Numbered from the stretch's first letter, positions 1-7,996 are shown. The stretch: DNA of 64,000 nucleotides from an uncultured Ruminococcus sp. (GCA_910577575.1 CAJTOG010000001.1:124001-188000), one strand, 5' to 3'. Program-made: numbers and translations. Notes: generated by a model from the sequence alone, not told the origin.

Positions 1-594
1 TGGAGAGCTGCATGCCGTCTGGGTCTGAATGAAGTGCCTGTGATTATAAAGGAGTTTTCAGATATTGAAACAATGCAGATTGCTGTTATAGAAAATTTGC
101 AGCGTGAAAATCTGAATCCTGTAGAAGAGGCATTGAGCTATAATGACCTGATTGAAAAGTATGGAATGACTCAGGAAAAAGTCGCTAAGATGACGGGCAA
201 ATCACGTTCGGCAATTGCAAACTCAATAAGACTGCTTTCACTTCCGAAACAAGTACTTGAGATGCTTGCAGACGGAAGCTTGTCAGTGGGACAGGCAAAG
301 GCCCTTCTTGCGTCTGAAGATGAAAAAATGCTCTTGTCTGTTGCGGAAAGGGCTGCTGACGGTGGAATGACTGTAAGGCAGATTGAAAAACTTATGCAGA
401 AGGAAAATGTTCCACGTGGAACAAAATCCAATAAAAATGCTGATAATTATTTCATGGAAATGGAAATCTCACTGAAAGAACGCCTTGGACGCAAGGTAAA
501 AGTGGACTATGGTAAAAGTAAGGGCGTTCTGGTTCTTGAATTTTATGACAAAGAAGATTTGGCAGCTATTGCTGAAAAATTAGCTGATGAATAA
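1..594 (+). CDS. parB: Chromosome partitioning protein ParB/Spo0J (3' part)
   Basis: ParB binds parS sites near the origin, spreads as a CTP-dependent clamp and helps load condensin. The frame is open from base 1, so the start lies outside the window. The first residues visible (WRAACRLG) continue the conserved GERRWRAA segment of the N-terminal domain, followed by ENLQRENLNPVEEA and the helix-turn-helix core (MTQEKVAKMTGKSRSAIANSIRLL). The last 50 or so residues form the small C-terminal dimerisation domain. The linker between HTH and dimerisation domain encodes a perfect parS site at 408-423. serS follows after 28 bases and may be cotranscribed. parA is presumably just to the left, outside the window. 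Confidence 0.95.
   Translation, partial: WRAACRLGLNEVPVIIKEFSDIETMQIAVIENLQRENLNPVEEALSYNDLIEKYGMTQEKVAKMTGKSRSAIANSIRLLSLPKQVLEMLADGSLSVGQAKALLASEDEKMLLSVAERAADGGMTVRQIEKLMQKENVPRGTKSNKNADNYFMEMEISLKERLGRKVKVDYGKSKGVLVLEFYDKEDLAAIAEKLADE
408..423. promoter_or_regulatory. parS: parS site 1 (inside parB)
   Basis: TGTTCCACGTGGAACA, a perfect 16-bp palindrome one base away from the Bacillus subtilis parS consensus (TGTTCCACGTGAAACA). It lies within the parB reading frame, read as NVPRGT in the interdomain linker. ParB binding is inferred from the consensus and the adjacent parB. Confidence 0.9.
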
Positions 595-622
595 AAATTT
601 ATAAAAAGGAGTTTTTAGTAAA

Positions 623-1915
623 ATGATTGATATTAAATTTCTCAGAGCAAATCCGGAAATTGTAAAGGAAAATATTAAGAAAAAGTTTCAGGAAGAAAAA
701 CTTGAACTTGTAGATAAAGTTATTGAACTGGACAGGCAGTACAGGGAAACAAAGGTTGAATGCGACAATCTGAGAAATCAGCGTAAGGTAAAGAGCAAGC
801 AGATTGGCGGGTTTATGGCTAAGGGACAGAAAGACGAAGCTGAAAAATTAAAGGCAGAGGTTTCGGAAATCGGTATGAAGCTTACAGAGATGGAGGAACT
901 TGAAGTTAAGCTTGAAGCTGATATACATGAAATTATGCTTGTGATTCCTAATATGATTGATGAAAGTGTACCCATTGGAAAAAATGACAGCGAAAATGTT
1001 GAAGTAGAGAAGTTCGGTGAACCGTTTGTACCTGATTTTGACGTACCTTATCATGTTGATATAATGGAAAAAGTAAAAGGTATAGATATTGATAGTGCAA
1101 GAAAAACAAGCGGTAATGGATTTTATTATCTGTGCGGAGACATTGCTCAGCTCCAAAGCTGCATTCTTTCATATGCAAGGGATTTTATGATTGATAAGGG
1201 ATTTACTTATTATATTCCGCCGTTCATGATTAGAAGCGATGTTGTTACAGGTGTAATGAGTTTTGCAGAAATGGAAGGCATGATGTATAAGATTGAGGGT
1301 GAAGACCTTTATCTTATCGGTACAAGTGAACATTCCATGATTGGTAAATTCATTGATACCATTATTCCTGAATCTGAACTTCCGAAAACACTTACAAGCT
1401 ATTCACCGTGTTTTCGTAAAGAAGTAGGAGCTCATGGTATTGAAGAACGTGGCGTTTACAGAATACACCAGTTTGAAAAACAGGAAATGATTGTTGTATG
1501 CAAACCTGAAGAGAGCATGGAATGGTTTAATAAGCTTTACAGCTATACTGTTGAATTTTTCCGTACCCTTGACATACCTGTCCGTACTATCGAATGCTGT
1601 TCAGGTGATTTGGCTGATTTGAAAGTAAAGAGTATTGACGTTGAGGCATGGTCGCCGAGACAGAAGAAATATTTTGAAGTCGGAAGCTGTTCAAATTTGG
1701 GCGATGCTCAGGCAAGAAGGCTTAAAATCCGTGTTAAAGATGAAGACGGAAACAAATATTTTGCACACACTCTCAATAATACAGTTGTTGCACCACCGAG
1801 AATGCTTATAGCATTTCTTGAAAATAATCTCAATGAAGACGGCAGTATCAGAATACCGGAAGCACTTCGCCCTTATATGAGAAAAAATATTATAGCAGTG
1901 CCTGAAAAGAGATAA
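623..1915 (+). CDS. serS: Serine--tRNA ligase
   Basis: Charges tRNA-Ser with serine in the cytoplasm. 430 residues, the normal length for bacterial SerRS. Residues 1-110 form the N-terminal tRNA-binding coiled coil (MIDIKFLRANPEIVKENIKK). The class II catalytic core follows, with motif 2 around FRKEVGAHGIEERGVYRIHQ and motif 3 near the C terminus (NNTVVAPPRMLIAFLEN). The ATG is preceded by AAAAAGGAG. The gene lies 28 bases after parB with no terminator between, and a strong hairpin follows it. I see no T-box leader, so expression probably follows parB. A parB-serS neighbourhood near the origin is common in Clostridia. Confidence 0.97.
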   Translation: MIDIKFLRANPEIVKENIKKKFQEEKLELVDKVIELDRQYRETKVECDNLRNQRKVKSKQIGGFMAKGQKDEAEKLKAEVSEIGMKLTEMEELEVKLEADIHEIMLVIPNMIDESVPIGKNDSENVEVEKFGEPFVPDFDVPYHVDIMEKVKGIDIDSARKTSGNGFYYLCGDIAQLQSCILSYARDFMIDKGFTYYIPPFMIRSDVVTGVMSFAEMEGMMYKIEGEDLYLIGTSEHSMIGKFIDTIIPESELPKTLTSYSPCFRKEVGAHGIEERGVYRIHQFEKQEMIVVCKPEESMEWFNKLYSYTVEFFRTLDIPVRTIECCSGDLADLKVKSIDVEAWSPRQKKYFEVGSCSNLGDAQARRLKIRVKDEDGNKYFAHTLNNTVVAPPRMLIAFLENNLNEDGSIRIPEALRPYMRKNIIAVPEKR

Positions 1916-1922
1916 AAAACAG

Positions 1923-1947
1923 AGCTGTCGGATTTTTTCCGACAGCT
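1923..1947. terminator. Bidirectional intrinsic terminator between serS and the DUF3789 gene
   Basis: A 10-bp stem (AGCTGTCGGA / TCCGACAGCT) with a five-T loop. On the minus strand it is followed by CTGTTTTTTATC, so it works best for the leftward DUF3789 gene. On the plus strand the tail is a weaker TTGTTATT after serS. Confidence 0.8.
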
Positions 1948-1950
1948 TTG

Positions 1951-2049
1951 TTATTCGGGAAAGTCTCCCCATTTACCAGCAGTACAAAGGCACATAACAA
2001 AAACTCCCATAGTACCGCCGAACATACTTCCAAGAATAAAGTTAATCAT
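1951..2049 (-). CDS. DUF3789-like membrane micro-protein (32 aa)
   Basis: A 32-residue ORF starting MINFILGSMFGGTMGV and ending KWGDFPE. It has one hydrophobic, glycine-rich helix and a short polar tail. This matches my memory of DUF3789, a family of roughly 30-residue single-helix proteins in Firmicutes of unknown function. GGGAGGT lies 7 bases before the ATG. It is downstream of the thioredoxin operon on the same strand and is followed by a good minus-strand terminator, which supports a real gene. Its Shine-Dalgarno is buried in the 3' arm of the upstream hairpin, so translation may be conditional. No function can be assigned. Confidence 0.7.
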   Translation of the reverse strand: MINFILGSMFGGTMGVFVMCLCTAGKWGDFPE

Positions 2050-2091
2050 AAAAAACACCTCCCTTATATATTATGCACATAAAAGGGAGGT
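2050..2091 (-). terminator. Terminator-like hairpin after thioredoxin that sequesters the DUF3789 SD
   Basis: On the minus strand, 9-bp arms (ACCTCCCTT / AAGGGAGGT at 2083-2091 and 2057-2065) are followed by GTTTTTTATG. It looks like an intrinsic terminator for the flavodiiron-thioredoxin operon. The 3' arm is also the GGGAGGT ribosome binding site, and the T tract runs into the ATG of the DUF3789 gene. Confidence 0.65.
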
Positions 2092-2105
2092 ATAAACAGA
2101 AGTTT

Positions 2106-2420
2106 TTAAATGTTAAGCATTTTGATTATATCGGGTTTCTGGTGGTATCCCACCATCATATTATGAATAACTCCATCTTTTACCACAACAAGCATAGGAA
2201 TACTTTCGCATCTGAATGCTGCGGAAAGTTCAGGCTGTTCATCTACGTTGATTTTGCCTACTTTTATTTTGCCTTCATATTCATCTGCGATTTCTTTGAC
2301 GATAGGTGCAATAAGCGTACAAGGACCACACCAGTCAGCCCATAGGTCCAACAGAACAGTGCCTTTATAATTTCTTACTTCATCATCAAAATTTTCTTTA
2401 GTTATTGTTATTTCTGCCAT
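2106..2420 (-). CDS. trxA: Thioredoxin
   Basis: A 104-residue thioredoxin, a small cytoplasmic dithiol reductant. Visible are the active site WADWCGPC (Cys31, Cys34), the buried Asp25 equivalent and the cis-proline loop (SIPML). I start at MAEITITKENF because AGGAG lies 10 bases upstream. The frame stays open further upstream only because it reads through a parS palindrome (MFHVEQ). It is the last gene of a three-gene minus-strand operon after a flavodiiron protein and an FTR-like protein, so its likely electron donor is the FTR-like protein or a TrxB elsewhere. Confidence 0.95.
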   Translation of the reverse strand: MAEITITKENFDDEVRNYKGTVLLDLWADWCGPCTLIAPIVKEIADEYEGKIKVGKINVDEQPELSAAFRCESIPMLVVVKDGVIHNMMVGYHQKPDIIKMLNI

Positions 2421-2445
2421 GTTTTCATCACTCCTGAATTTTATT

Positions 2446-2461
2446 TGTTCCACGTGGAACA
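2446..2461. promoter_or_regulatory. parS: parS site 2
   Basis: Perfect TGTTCCACGTGGAACA between the FTR-like gene and thioredoxin, within the operon. Confidence 0.9.
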
Positions 2462-2464
2462 TTT

Positions 2465-2671
2465 TTATTTTGATTTGTAGTACAGCATACAGTGACAGAA
2501 GCCTTCAAAATCAGGGTCGGCAATCTGGTCACGGAATTCCTTGCACATACATTTATTTTCCGGAATTTTTGCAATCTTACAGGGGCAATAGCCATCTTTG
2601 CGTTTTAGTCCCTCTTTAAGTCTTGCAACAACTTCACTGTCCGGATTAAGAGTTACTTTTATTTTAATCAC
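2465..2671 (-). CDS. Ferredoxin-thioredoxin reductase catalytic-domain-like protein
   Basis: A 68-residue protein with six cysteines in three pairs: CPC (29-31), CMC (41-43) and CHCMLYY (59-61). Classical FTR catalytic subunits have CPC-X16-CPC-X8-CHC. Here the spacing is X9 and X15, but all cysteines needed for a 4Fe-4S cluster and a redox disulfide are present, and CHCML is the family signature. It starts at GTG with AAGG upstream, 4 bases after the flavodiiron stop. The length is much below plant/cyanobacterial FTR (about 110 aa), and no variable subunit is encoded nearby. I infer that it passes electrons from ferredoxin to the thioredoxin encoded next; the reaction is untested here. Confidence 0.8.
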   Translation of the reverse strand: MIKIKVTLNPDSEVVARLKEGLKRKDGYCPCKIAKIPENKCMCKEFRDQIADPDFEGFCHCMLYYKSK

Positions 2672-2675
2672 ATCC

Positions 2676-3842
2676 TTATTTCATTAATTCATCAGCCATG
2701 GCTTCAATCTGAGCAAGATTTTCTTTTTTTACTGCTGACTTTACAGTTACAGTATTGTCAAGCCATTTTATGTTTTTTGATTTTTCAAATTTGCTTCTGA
2801 TGTATTTTCCGGCAGTTACAGCCCATGTGCCGTTTTCGATGATACCGATTGTGCGGTTCTGATAGTTTCTTTCAGTAAGTTCATTGATGAAACGATTCAT
2901 GAACGGGAAAATTTCACCATTGTAGGTTGTTGTAGCGAGTACAAGTTTTCCATATCTGAAACCGTCCTCAACACATTCAGCCATATCTTCACGGGCAAGG
3001 TCGGCTATTGCAACTTTCGGACATCCTTTTTCAATAAGTTTGTCTCTGAGAAGTTCGGCAGCTTTTTTAGTATTTCCATATACGGAAGTATATGCAATGA
3101 ATACTCCCTCGGATTCAACTCCATAACCTGACCATATGTTATACAAATCAAGATGATAACTGAGGTTTTCAGTAAGAACAGGGCCATGAAGGGGACAGAT
3201 TATCTGTATATCAAGTGATAAGGCTTTTTTCAGAAGAGTCTGTACAGATGCACCGTATTTTCCGACAATGCCAAAATAGTAACGGCGAGCTTCACAAGCC
3301 CAGTCCTCATCAACATCCAATGCACCGAATTTGCCGAATCCGTCAGCGGAGAATAATACCTTGTCGGTGCTGTCGTAAGTAACCATGACTTCAGGCCAAT
3401 GAACCATTGGTGCAAAAACGAAGTTAAGTTCATGTTTTCCGAGACTGAGGTTTTCTCCGTCTTTTACTGTAAGCTTGTTTGTGATTTCAAGTTCGGGGAA
3501 GAAAGCGTTAATCATATTGAAAGTTTTAACATTTCCGACCACTACAGTTTCAGGAAATTCCTTGATGAATTTTTCAATATTTGCAGAGTGGTCGGGTTCC
3601 ATGTGCTGAACTATAAGATAGTCGGGCTTTTTATTTCCGAGAACTTCTTTAAGGTTTGAAAGCCATTCATCACCGAAATTTATATCAACAGTATCAAGAA
3701 CAGCGATTTTTTCGTCCATGATTACATAGGAGTTATAAGCCATACCGTTGGGAACATCAAACTGACCCTCGAATAAATCAATCGTATGGTCATTTACACC
3801 AATGTAAAAAATGTCATTTGTTACAGTCTTCATTTTTAACAA
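2676..3842 (-). CDS. Flavodiiron protein (FprA-type O2/NO reductase)
   Basis: A 388-residue A-type flavoprotein that reduces O2 to water or NO to N2O in anaerobes. The N-terminal metallo-beta-lactamase domain carries the diiron ligands: HMEPDH near residue 80, a histidine in VHWPEV, an aspartate in SADGFG and a histidine in CPLHGP. The C-terminal flavodoxin domain (from about residue 245) has the FMN loop SVYGNTKKA. It is the first gene of a minus-strand operon with the FTR-like and thioredoxin genes. No rubredoxin domain is fused, so the electron donor (rubredoxin or ferredoxin) is not determined. Confidence 0.95.
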   Translation of the reverse strand: MLKMKTVTNDIFYIGVNDHTIDLFEGQFDVPNGMAYNSYVIMDEKIAVLDTVDINFGDEWLSNLKEVLGNKKPDYLIVQHMEPDHSANIEKFIKEFPETVVVGNVKTFNMINAFFPELEITNKLTVKDGENLSLGKHELNFVFAPMVHWPEVMVTYDSTDKVLFSADGFGKFGALDVDEDWACEARRYYFGIVGKYGASVQTLLKKALSLDIQIICPLHGPVLTENLSYHLDLYNIWSGYGVESEGVFIAYTSVYGNTKKAAELLRDKLIEKGCPKVAIADLAREDMAECVEDGFRYGKLVLATTTYNGEIFPFMNRFINELTERNYQNRTIGIIENGTWAVTAGKYIRSKFEKSKNIKWLDNTVTVKSAVKKENLAQIEAMADELMK

Positions 3843-4011
3843 TCCTCATTTCTTTTTATTCTGACACTTAAAGATAAAAATATACTTTTACAATGCCATG
3901 ATTATTATAGCATATTTAAGGAAAAAATAATAGTAGTATTTGCAACAATTCTGTAAATTTTTTATATATATATGCGAATATGCTGTTTTATTGCAGTTTC
4001 AGTGTAAACTA

Positions 4012-4040
4012 TTGACAAGGATATATGTTTGTGATAAAAT
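4012..4040 (+). promoter_or_regulatory. Sigma-A promoter for the aminotransferase gene
   Basis: TTGACA, a 17-base spacer and TAAAAT, about 45 bases before the start codon. The surrounding 3843-4087 intergenic region is AT-rich and otherwise featureless to me. Confidence 0.85.
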
Positions 4041-4087
4041 AATATATAATGATAAATTGAAATTAAATTTTTTCGGAGGAAGAAATC

Positions 4088-5362
4088 ATGAAGAATTTTG
4101 AGCCGTTCAAGAGTAAGGTCTGGCTTTCATCGCCTACAATGCATGGTGAGGAAATCAAATATGTTACTGAGGCTTATAATACCAACTGGATGTCAACAAT
4201 TGGAGAGAATATAAACGAAGTTGAAAAAATGGCAGCTGATTATATTGGCTGTAAATATGCAGTTGCTTTGGCATCAGGTACTTCATCCCTTCACTTGTCA
4301 GTTAAGCTTGCCGGTGAAAAGCTTTATGGTCAGCCAAAGGCAAGCTGTGGTGTTTTGCAGGGGCATAAAGTATTCTGTTCAGATATGACTTTTTCTGCAA
4401 CTGTTAATCCTGTTGCATATGAAAATGGAGAGGCAGTTTTTATTGATACAGAATGTTCCACGTGGAACACTGACCCTGATGCACTTGAAAGGGCATTTGA
4501 AATATATCCTGATGTTAAGCTTGTTGTATTGGTACATCTTTATGGTACACCTGCAAGGATTGATGAGATAAGGGAAATATGCGACAGGCATGGTGCGTTG
4601 ATTGTTGAAGACGCTGCTGAATCGTTCGGTGCTTTATATAAGGGCAGACAGACGGGAAATTTTGGTAATTATGGTACTATCAGTTTCAACGGCAATAAAA
4701 TTATTACAGGTTCGTCCGGTGGAATGTTTCTGACAGACAGCAGGGAAGATGCTGAAAAAGTTCGCAAATGGTCTACTCAGAGCAGGGAAAGTGCGTCATG
4801 GTATCAGCATGAAGAAATTGGATATAATTATAGAATGTCAAATGTGATTGCTGGAGTTGTACGTGGACAGATGTCGCATCTTGATGAACATATTGCACAG
4901 AAAAGGGCAATATATGAAAGATACAGGGAAGGTTTTAAAAATCTTCCTGTTACTATGAATCCGTTTGATGAAAAAAACAGCGTTCCTAATTTTTGGTTGA
5001 GCTGTATGCTTATTAATGAAGATGCAATGTGTAGACAGGTAAGGGGAGAGAAGAACGAGCTTTATATTTCTGAATCAGGAAAAAGCTGTCCTGCACAGAT
5101 ACTTGAAACACTTTCAAAGTACAATGCAGAAGGAAGACCAATCTGGAAACCTATGCATATGCAGCCAATTTATCGTATGAATGGTTTTGTTACTGCTTAT
5201 GGAAATGGAAGAGCAAACAGTAATGCATATATTGAAAGCGGTAAGTCTATAAGTATAAGCGAAGACATTTTCAACAGGGGACTTTGTCTCCCAAGTGATA
5301 ATAAAATGACTCATGAACAGCAGGACATAATTATTGAAATCATAAAGAGCTGTTTTGAATAA
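4088..5362 (+). CDS. DegT/DnrJ/EryC1/StrS-family PLP aminotransferase
   Basis: A 424-residue fold-type I PLP enzyme of the sugar aminotransferase family, which usually makes 4-amino or 3-amino nucleotide sugars for surface glycans. Visible are the N-terminal WLSSPTMHGEE, the cofactor loop (ASGTSSLHLSV), the DDA-like segment EDAAESFGA, and the Schiff-base lysine in FNGNKIITGSSGG. TTCGGAGGAAGAAATC precedes the ATG. A perfect parS sits inside the conserved STWN segment (residues 122-127). The next gene overlaps its end by 8 bases, suggesting cotranscription. The substrate cannot be read from the sequence. Confidence 0.92.
   Translation: MKNFEPFKSKVWLSSPTMHGEEIKYVTEAYNTNWMSTIGENINEVEKMAADYIGCKYAVALASGTSSLHLSVKLAGEKLYGQPKASCGVLQGHKVFCSDMTFSATVNPVAYENGEAVFIDTECSTWNTDPDALERAFEIYPDVKLVVLVHLYGTPARIDEIREICDRHGALIVEDAAESFGALYKGRQTGNFGNYGTISFNGNKIITGSSGGMFLTDSREDAEKVRKWSTQSRESASWYQHEEIGYNYRMSNVIAGVVRGQMSHLDEHIAQKRAIYERYREGFKNLPVTMNPFDEKNSVPNFWLSCMLINEDAMCRQVRGEKNELYISESGKSCPAQILETLSKYNAEGRPIWKPMHMQPIYRMNGFVTAYGNGRANSNAYIESGKSISISEDIFNRGLCLPSDNKMTHEQQDIIIEIIKSCFE
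4454..4469. promoter_or_regulatory. parS: parS site 3 (inside the aminotransferase gene)
   Basis: Perfect TGTTCCACGTGGAACA read in frame as ECSTWNT, so the binding site coincides with a family-typical TWN motif. Confidence 0.9.
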
Positions 5363-5954
5363 AAATATGAATCATATATTTTATATTATGGGCAAAAGCT
5401 CATCAGGCAAGGATTCGGTATATAAACGGCTTCTTTCAGATTTGAATCTTATTCCTGTTGTGACGTATACAACCCGTCCTATGCGTGAAAATGAATGCAA
5501 TGGCAGAGAGTATCATTTTGTTGACAAAAAGTGTTTTGATGAAATGTGCAGAAACGGCGAAGTAATTGAAAAACGCATTTATAATACAGTTTACGGTGAA
5601 TGGATTTACTTTACATCAGGCAACTGTATAAATCTTGAAAATGGAAACTATATAGGCATAGGTACTCTGGAATCATACGTCAGGATAAGAGATTATTTTG
5701 GCGGTGATACTGTTATTCCTATTTATATTGAAGTTGATGATGGTATAAGACTTATACGTGCTGTTGAACGTGAAAGGCTTGAGGCTTTTCCTAAATATAA
5801 AGAACTTTGCCGCCGTTTTATTGCTGATTCAGATGATTTTGCAGAAGAAAATCTGTTATTTGCCGGAATAGTAAAAAGATTTTGTAATAATACTGAAATT
5901 AAATCCTGCATTGATGAAATAGAAAATTATATTAATAAAAAAGCTGATGCATAA
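5355..5954 (+). CDS. Guanylate-kinase-like protein
   Basis: A 199-residue P-loop protein of the guanylate kinase fold. It has a modified Walker A (MGKSSSGKDS), the GMP-binding-type segment TYTTRPMRENECNGREYHFV, and an arginine-rich lid (RAVERERLEAFPKYKELCRRF). The usual Gmk P-loop is GPSGxGKS/T, so this is a divergent paralogue and may not be the housekeeping enzyme. The TTG at 5355 overlaps the preceding gene. An ATG at 5367 (MNHIFYIMGKSSSGKD) is an equally good start, and neither has a strong SD. Coupling to the aminotransferase gene suggests a shared pathway, which is only an inference. Confidence 0.8.
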   Translation: MNKNMNHIFYIMGKSSSGKDSVYKRLLSDLNLIPVVTYTTRPMRENECNGREYHFVDKKCFDEMCRNGEVIEKRIYNTVYGEWIYFTSGNCINLENGNYIGIGTLESYVRIRDYFGGDTVIPIYIEVDDGIRLIRAVERERLEAFPKYKELCRRFIADSDDFAEENLLFAGIVKRFCNNTEIKSCIDEIENYINKKADA

Positions 5955-5972
5955 TGTGCATCAGCTTTTTTT
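5935..5972. terminator. Bidirectional terminator overlapping the end of the Gmk-like gene
   Basis: An 11-bp stem (AAGCTGATGCA / TGCATCAGCTT, loop TAATG) is followed by a T run on the plus strand and preceded by an A run, so it serves both converging genes. The stop codon of the kinase-like gene is in the loop. Confidence 0.85.
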
Positions 5973-5973
5973 G

Positions 5974-7662
5974 TCATTCAATATATCGTCCGACAGTATA
6001 TCCTGCGATTTCATATATGTGAAGATTTTTATTTAATTCAGGAATATCATTTTTATTGAAGAAAACGTAAAGAATATTTTGGTCACCGCTGTTATTTTCA
6101 AGTTCTTTATATTTTTCAGCAGCATATCCGGAGAGTGAATCATAATCTGCACGGGCAGCATAAAAACTACTTAGTTTCATATTATGACGTGAAGCATATT
6201 CACCAAAATGGATATATAATTTAACATAACCGAGAAAGTTTTCAGGAAGCGGAAGAAATACAATTTCATCTGCTCCGGTTGTTATTTCATTATATGATTC
6301 GTCATCAAGTTTAAAGCTGTAATTTTTTGTTTCTGTAAAATATTTGTGTTTATCAATAAGAAAGTCCTTTAAATCCATAATCTGTATGGAAAGGCAGAGT
6401 GCAGTTATGAAAATTACTGTTTTTTTCTTGTCAAGCTTGGATATAAGTGCAAAAACAGCAGTATAAACTATATAAAGTACTATCCATACAAACCGTCCGG
6501 AAGCACGGAAGATGGAAAGGATATCGGTAATTTTATCAGGATAGTCGATAGTGTAGACAGTTCTTGCATTGAGTGTACCTACAGGACTTGCTGCTACAAA
6601 CATTGATACAATGATAACTGCTGATATTGCAATAATTATTTTATATTTATTGGTTATTAATTTTTTTAAGTTTTTGAGAGATTTAGTACGTTCCTCAATA
6701 ATGAGAAAAGTGATTACAAGTGCAATAATTCCTGCGATGATTATTCCAAGTCCGAGATAGCCGAATCCTTCAGCCTGACCTTTATTGGAGTTAAGTGGTT
6801 TCAGAAATTTGGAATAATTAAATGCATTGAATAATGAATTATAGTTTGCACTGTATACTCCGAGTCCGCCGGCCTGCATATTTCCTTCACCATAAAATCC
6901 ACCGATTATGAACATTATAAAAAGAAATGAACAGGTTGTTGATATAAAACAGATTATCGGACGGATTATTTTTTTATTACAGAGTATATCTGTAAGAACA
7001 TATCCAAGCATTACAGCATATATCATTGGAATGAAGTAAATATGCACAAGTACGGCAACAGCTCCTAAAATTGACCATAGAATAATCGGAGTTGCTTTAT
7101 GCTTCCATTTATGATTTTGATATATCCAGAAAAGGAGTGCTGTAACAATTATCCATTGTCCGGAAAGAGCTTCATGTCCAAACATTCTTTGCAGAACAGA
7201 AGGGGATATTATAAAAAATATACTTCCCAAAATGCAGAAAGGAGTGCTTTTGTTGAAGCGGTAAAGAAGTAAGGATGAGATTCCGCCCATCATGAAAAAA
7301 CAGAACATTCCCCAAATTCCGGTATATTGAAATGTTTCCGGAAGAATTGGAGAAAGTATTTTGAAAGGTATTGCGAACAGAGGTATTGAGTCAGTGAACA
7401 TACATGAGATGGGTTTATGTGCGTTTAGTCCATCAATAAGACCAATAGGGAAATGCCAGGGGGAGTTTCTATAAAATTTCCAGCCGAGATAATGCTGGGC
7501 GACATCACCGCCTTTATTAAGAATCCAATCATCATAAGTCGGATTGATGATTTTGAATCCGTATATCAATAAAAAAATAACAGTACCAAGAATAGCACTT
7601 ATGAAAAATAAAAATAAGTGTTTATGATTATTATATAAATTGCGTCCTGAATTTCTGTTCAT
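5974..7662 (-). CDS. DUF6311-type polytopic membrane protein (putative GT-C glycosyltransferase)
   Basis: 562 residues with about ten hydrophobic segments between residues 15 and 430 and a soluble C-terminal domain of about 130 residues. The first loop carries DDWILNKGGDVAQHYLGW and FTDSIPLF, which I recognise as the DUF6311 pattern: a large periplasmic loop with acidic residues, as in GT-C lipid-linked sugar transferases. The activity is an inference from fold style. The GTG/ATG region reads MNRNSGRNLYNN with AACGGAGG just upstream. It converges on the kinase-like gene and lies between it and the tRNA genes. It may act in the same surface-glycan process as the aminotransferase. Confidence 0.75.
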   Translation of the reverse strand: MNRNSGRNLYNNHKHLFLFFISAILGTVIFLLIYGFKIINPTYDDWILNKGGDVAQHYLGWKFYRNSPWHFPIGLIDGLNAHKPISCMFTDSIPLFAIPFKILSPILPETFQYTGIWGMFCFFMMGGISSLLLYRFNKSTPFCILGSIFFIISPSVLQRMFGHEALSGQWIIVTALLFWIYQNHKWKHKATPIILWSILGAVAVLVHIYFIPMIYAVMLGYVLTDILCNKKIIRPIICFISTTCSFLFIMFIIGGFYGEGNMQAGGLGVYSANYNSLFNAFNYSKFLKPLNSNKGQAEGFGYLGLGIIIAGIIALVITFLIIEERTKSLKNLKKLITNKYKIIIAISAVIIVSMFVAASPVGTLNARTVYTIDYPDKITDILSIFRASGRFVWIVLYIVYTAVFALISKLDKKKTVIFITALCLSIQIMDLKDFLIDKHKYFTETKNYSFKLDDESYNEITTGADEIVFLPLPENFLGYVKLYIHFGEYASRHNMKLSSFYAARADYDSLSGYAAEKYKELENNSGDQNILYVFFNKNDIPELNKNLHIYEIAGYTVGRYIE

Positions 7663-7693
7663 TAATAAGCCTCCGTTTTAATGGAAATTGGTA

Positions 7694-7724
7694 ACAAAAA
7701 AAGCTCTTTTAAAGAGCTTTTTTT
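7694..7724 (-). terminator. Terminator of the tRNA-Met/tRNA-Glu transcript
   Basis: The inverted repeat AAGCTCTTT / AAAGAGCTT has long A and T runs on both sides, immediately downstream of tRNA-Glu on the minus strand. Confidence 0.8.
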
Positions 7725-7734
7725 GTTAAGTATT

Positions 7735-7809
7735 TGGTGACCCGTACGGGAATCGAACCCATGATTCCGCCGTGAAAGGGCGATGTCTTAACCGCTTGAC
7801 CAACGGGCC
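7735..7809 (-). tRNA. tRNA-Glu (TTC)
   Basis: 75 bases including an encoded CCA. The acceptor GGCCCGT pairs with ACGGGTC, the anticodon loop reads CTTTCAC (anticodon TTC), and the T loop is GGTTCGATTCC. It is cotranscribed with tRNA-Met, 6 bases apart. Confidence 0.95.
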
Positions 7810-7815
7810 TTGAAA

Positions 7816-7892
7816 TGGTAGCGGCAGTAGGATTTGAACCAACGACCAATCGGGTATGAACCGAGTACTCTAGCCAACTGAGCTATGCCGCC
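7816..7892 (-). tRNA. tRNA-Met (CAT), probably elongator
   Basis: 77 bases with encoded CCA. The acceptor GGCGGCA pairs with TGCCGCT, with a G-U first pair rather than the C-A mismatch of initiator tRNA. The anticodon loop reads TTCATAC. An Ile2 (lysidine) identity cannot be excluded from sequence alone. Confidence 0.9.
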
Positions 7893-7927
7893 ATATTTAA
7901 ATCGCACTAACCACTTGCGACTTTATT

Positions 7928-7956
7928 ATTATACTACACTATTTCGGAAAAGTCAA
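7928..7956 (-). promoter_or_regulatory. Sigma-A promoter for the tRNA pair
   Basis: On the minus strand, TTGACT, 17 bases, TATAAT, about 30 bases before tRNA-Met. Confidence 0.85.
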
Positions 7957-7996
7957 TAGTTTTTTGAAATATTTTTGCATTTTGTATAAATAAACA

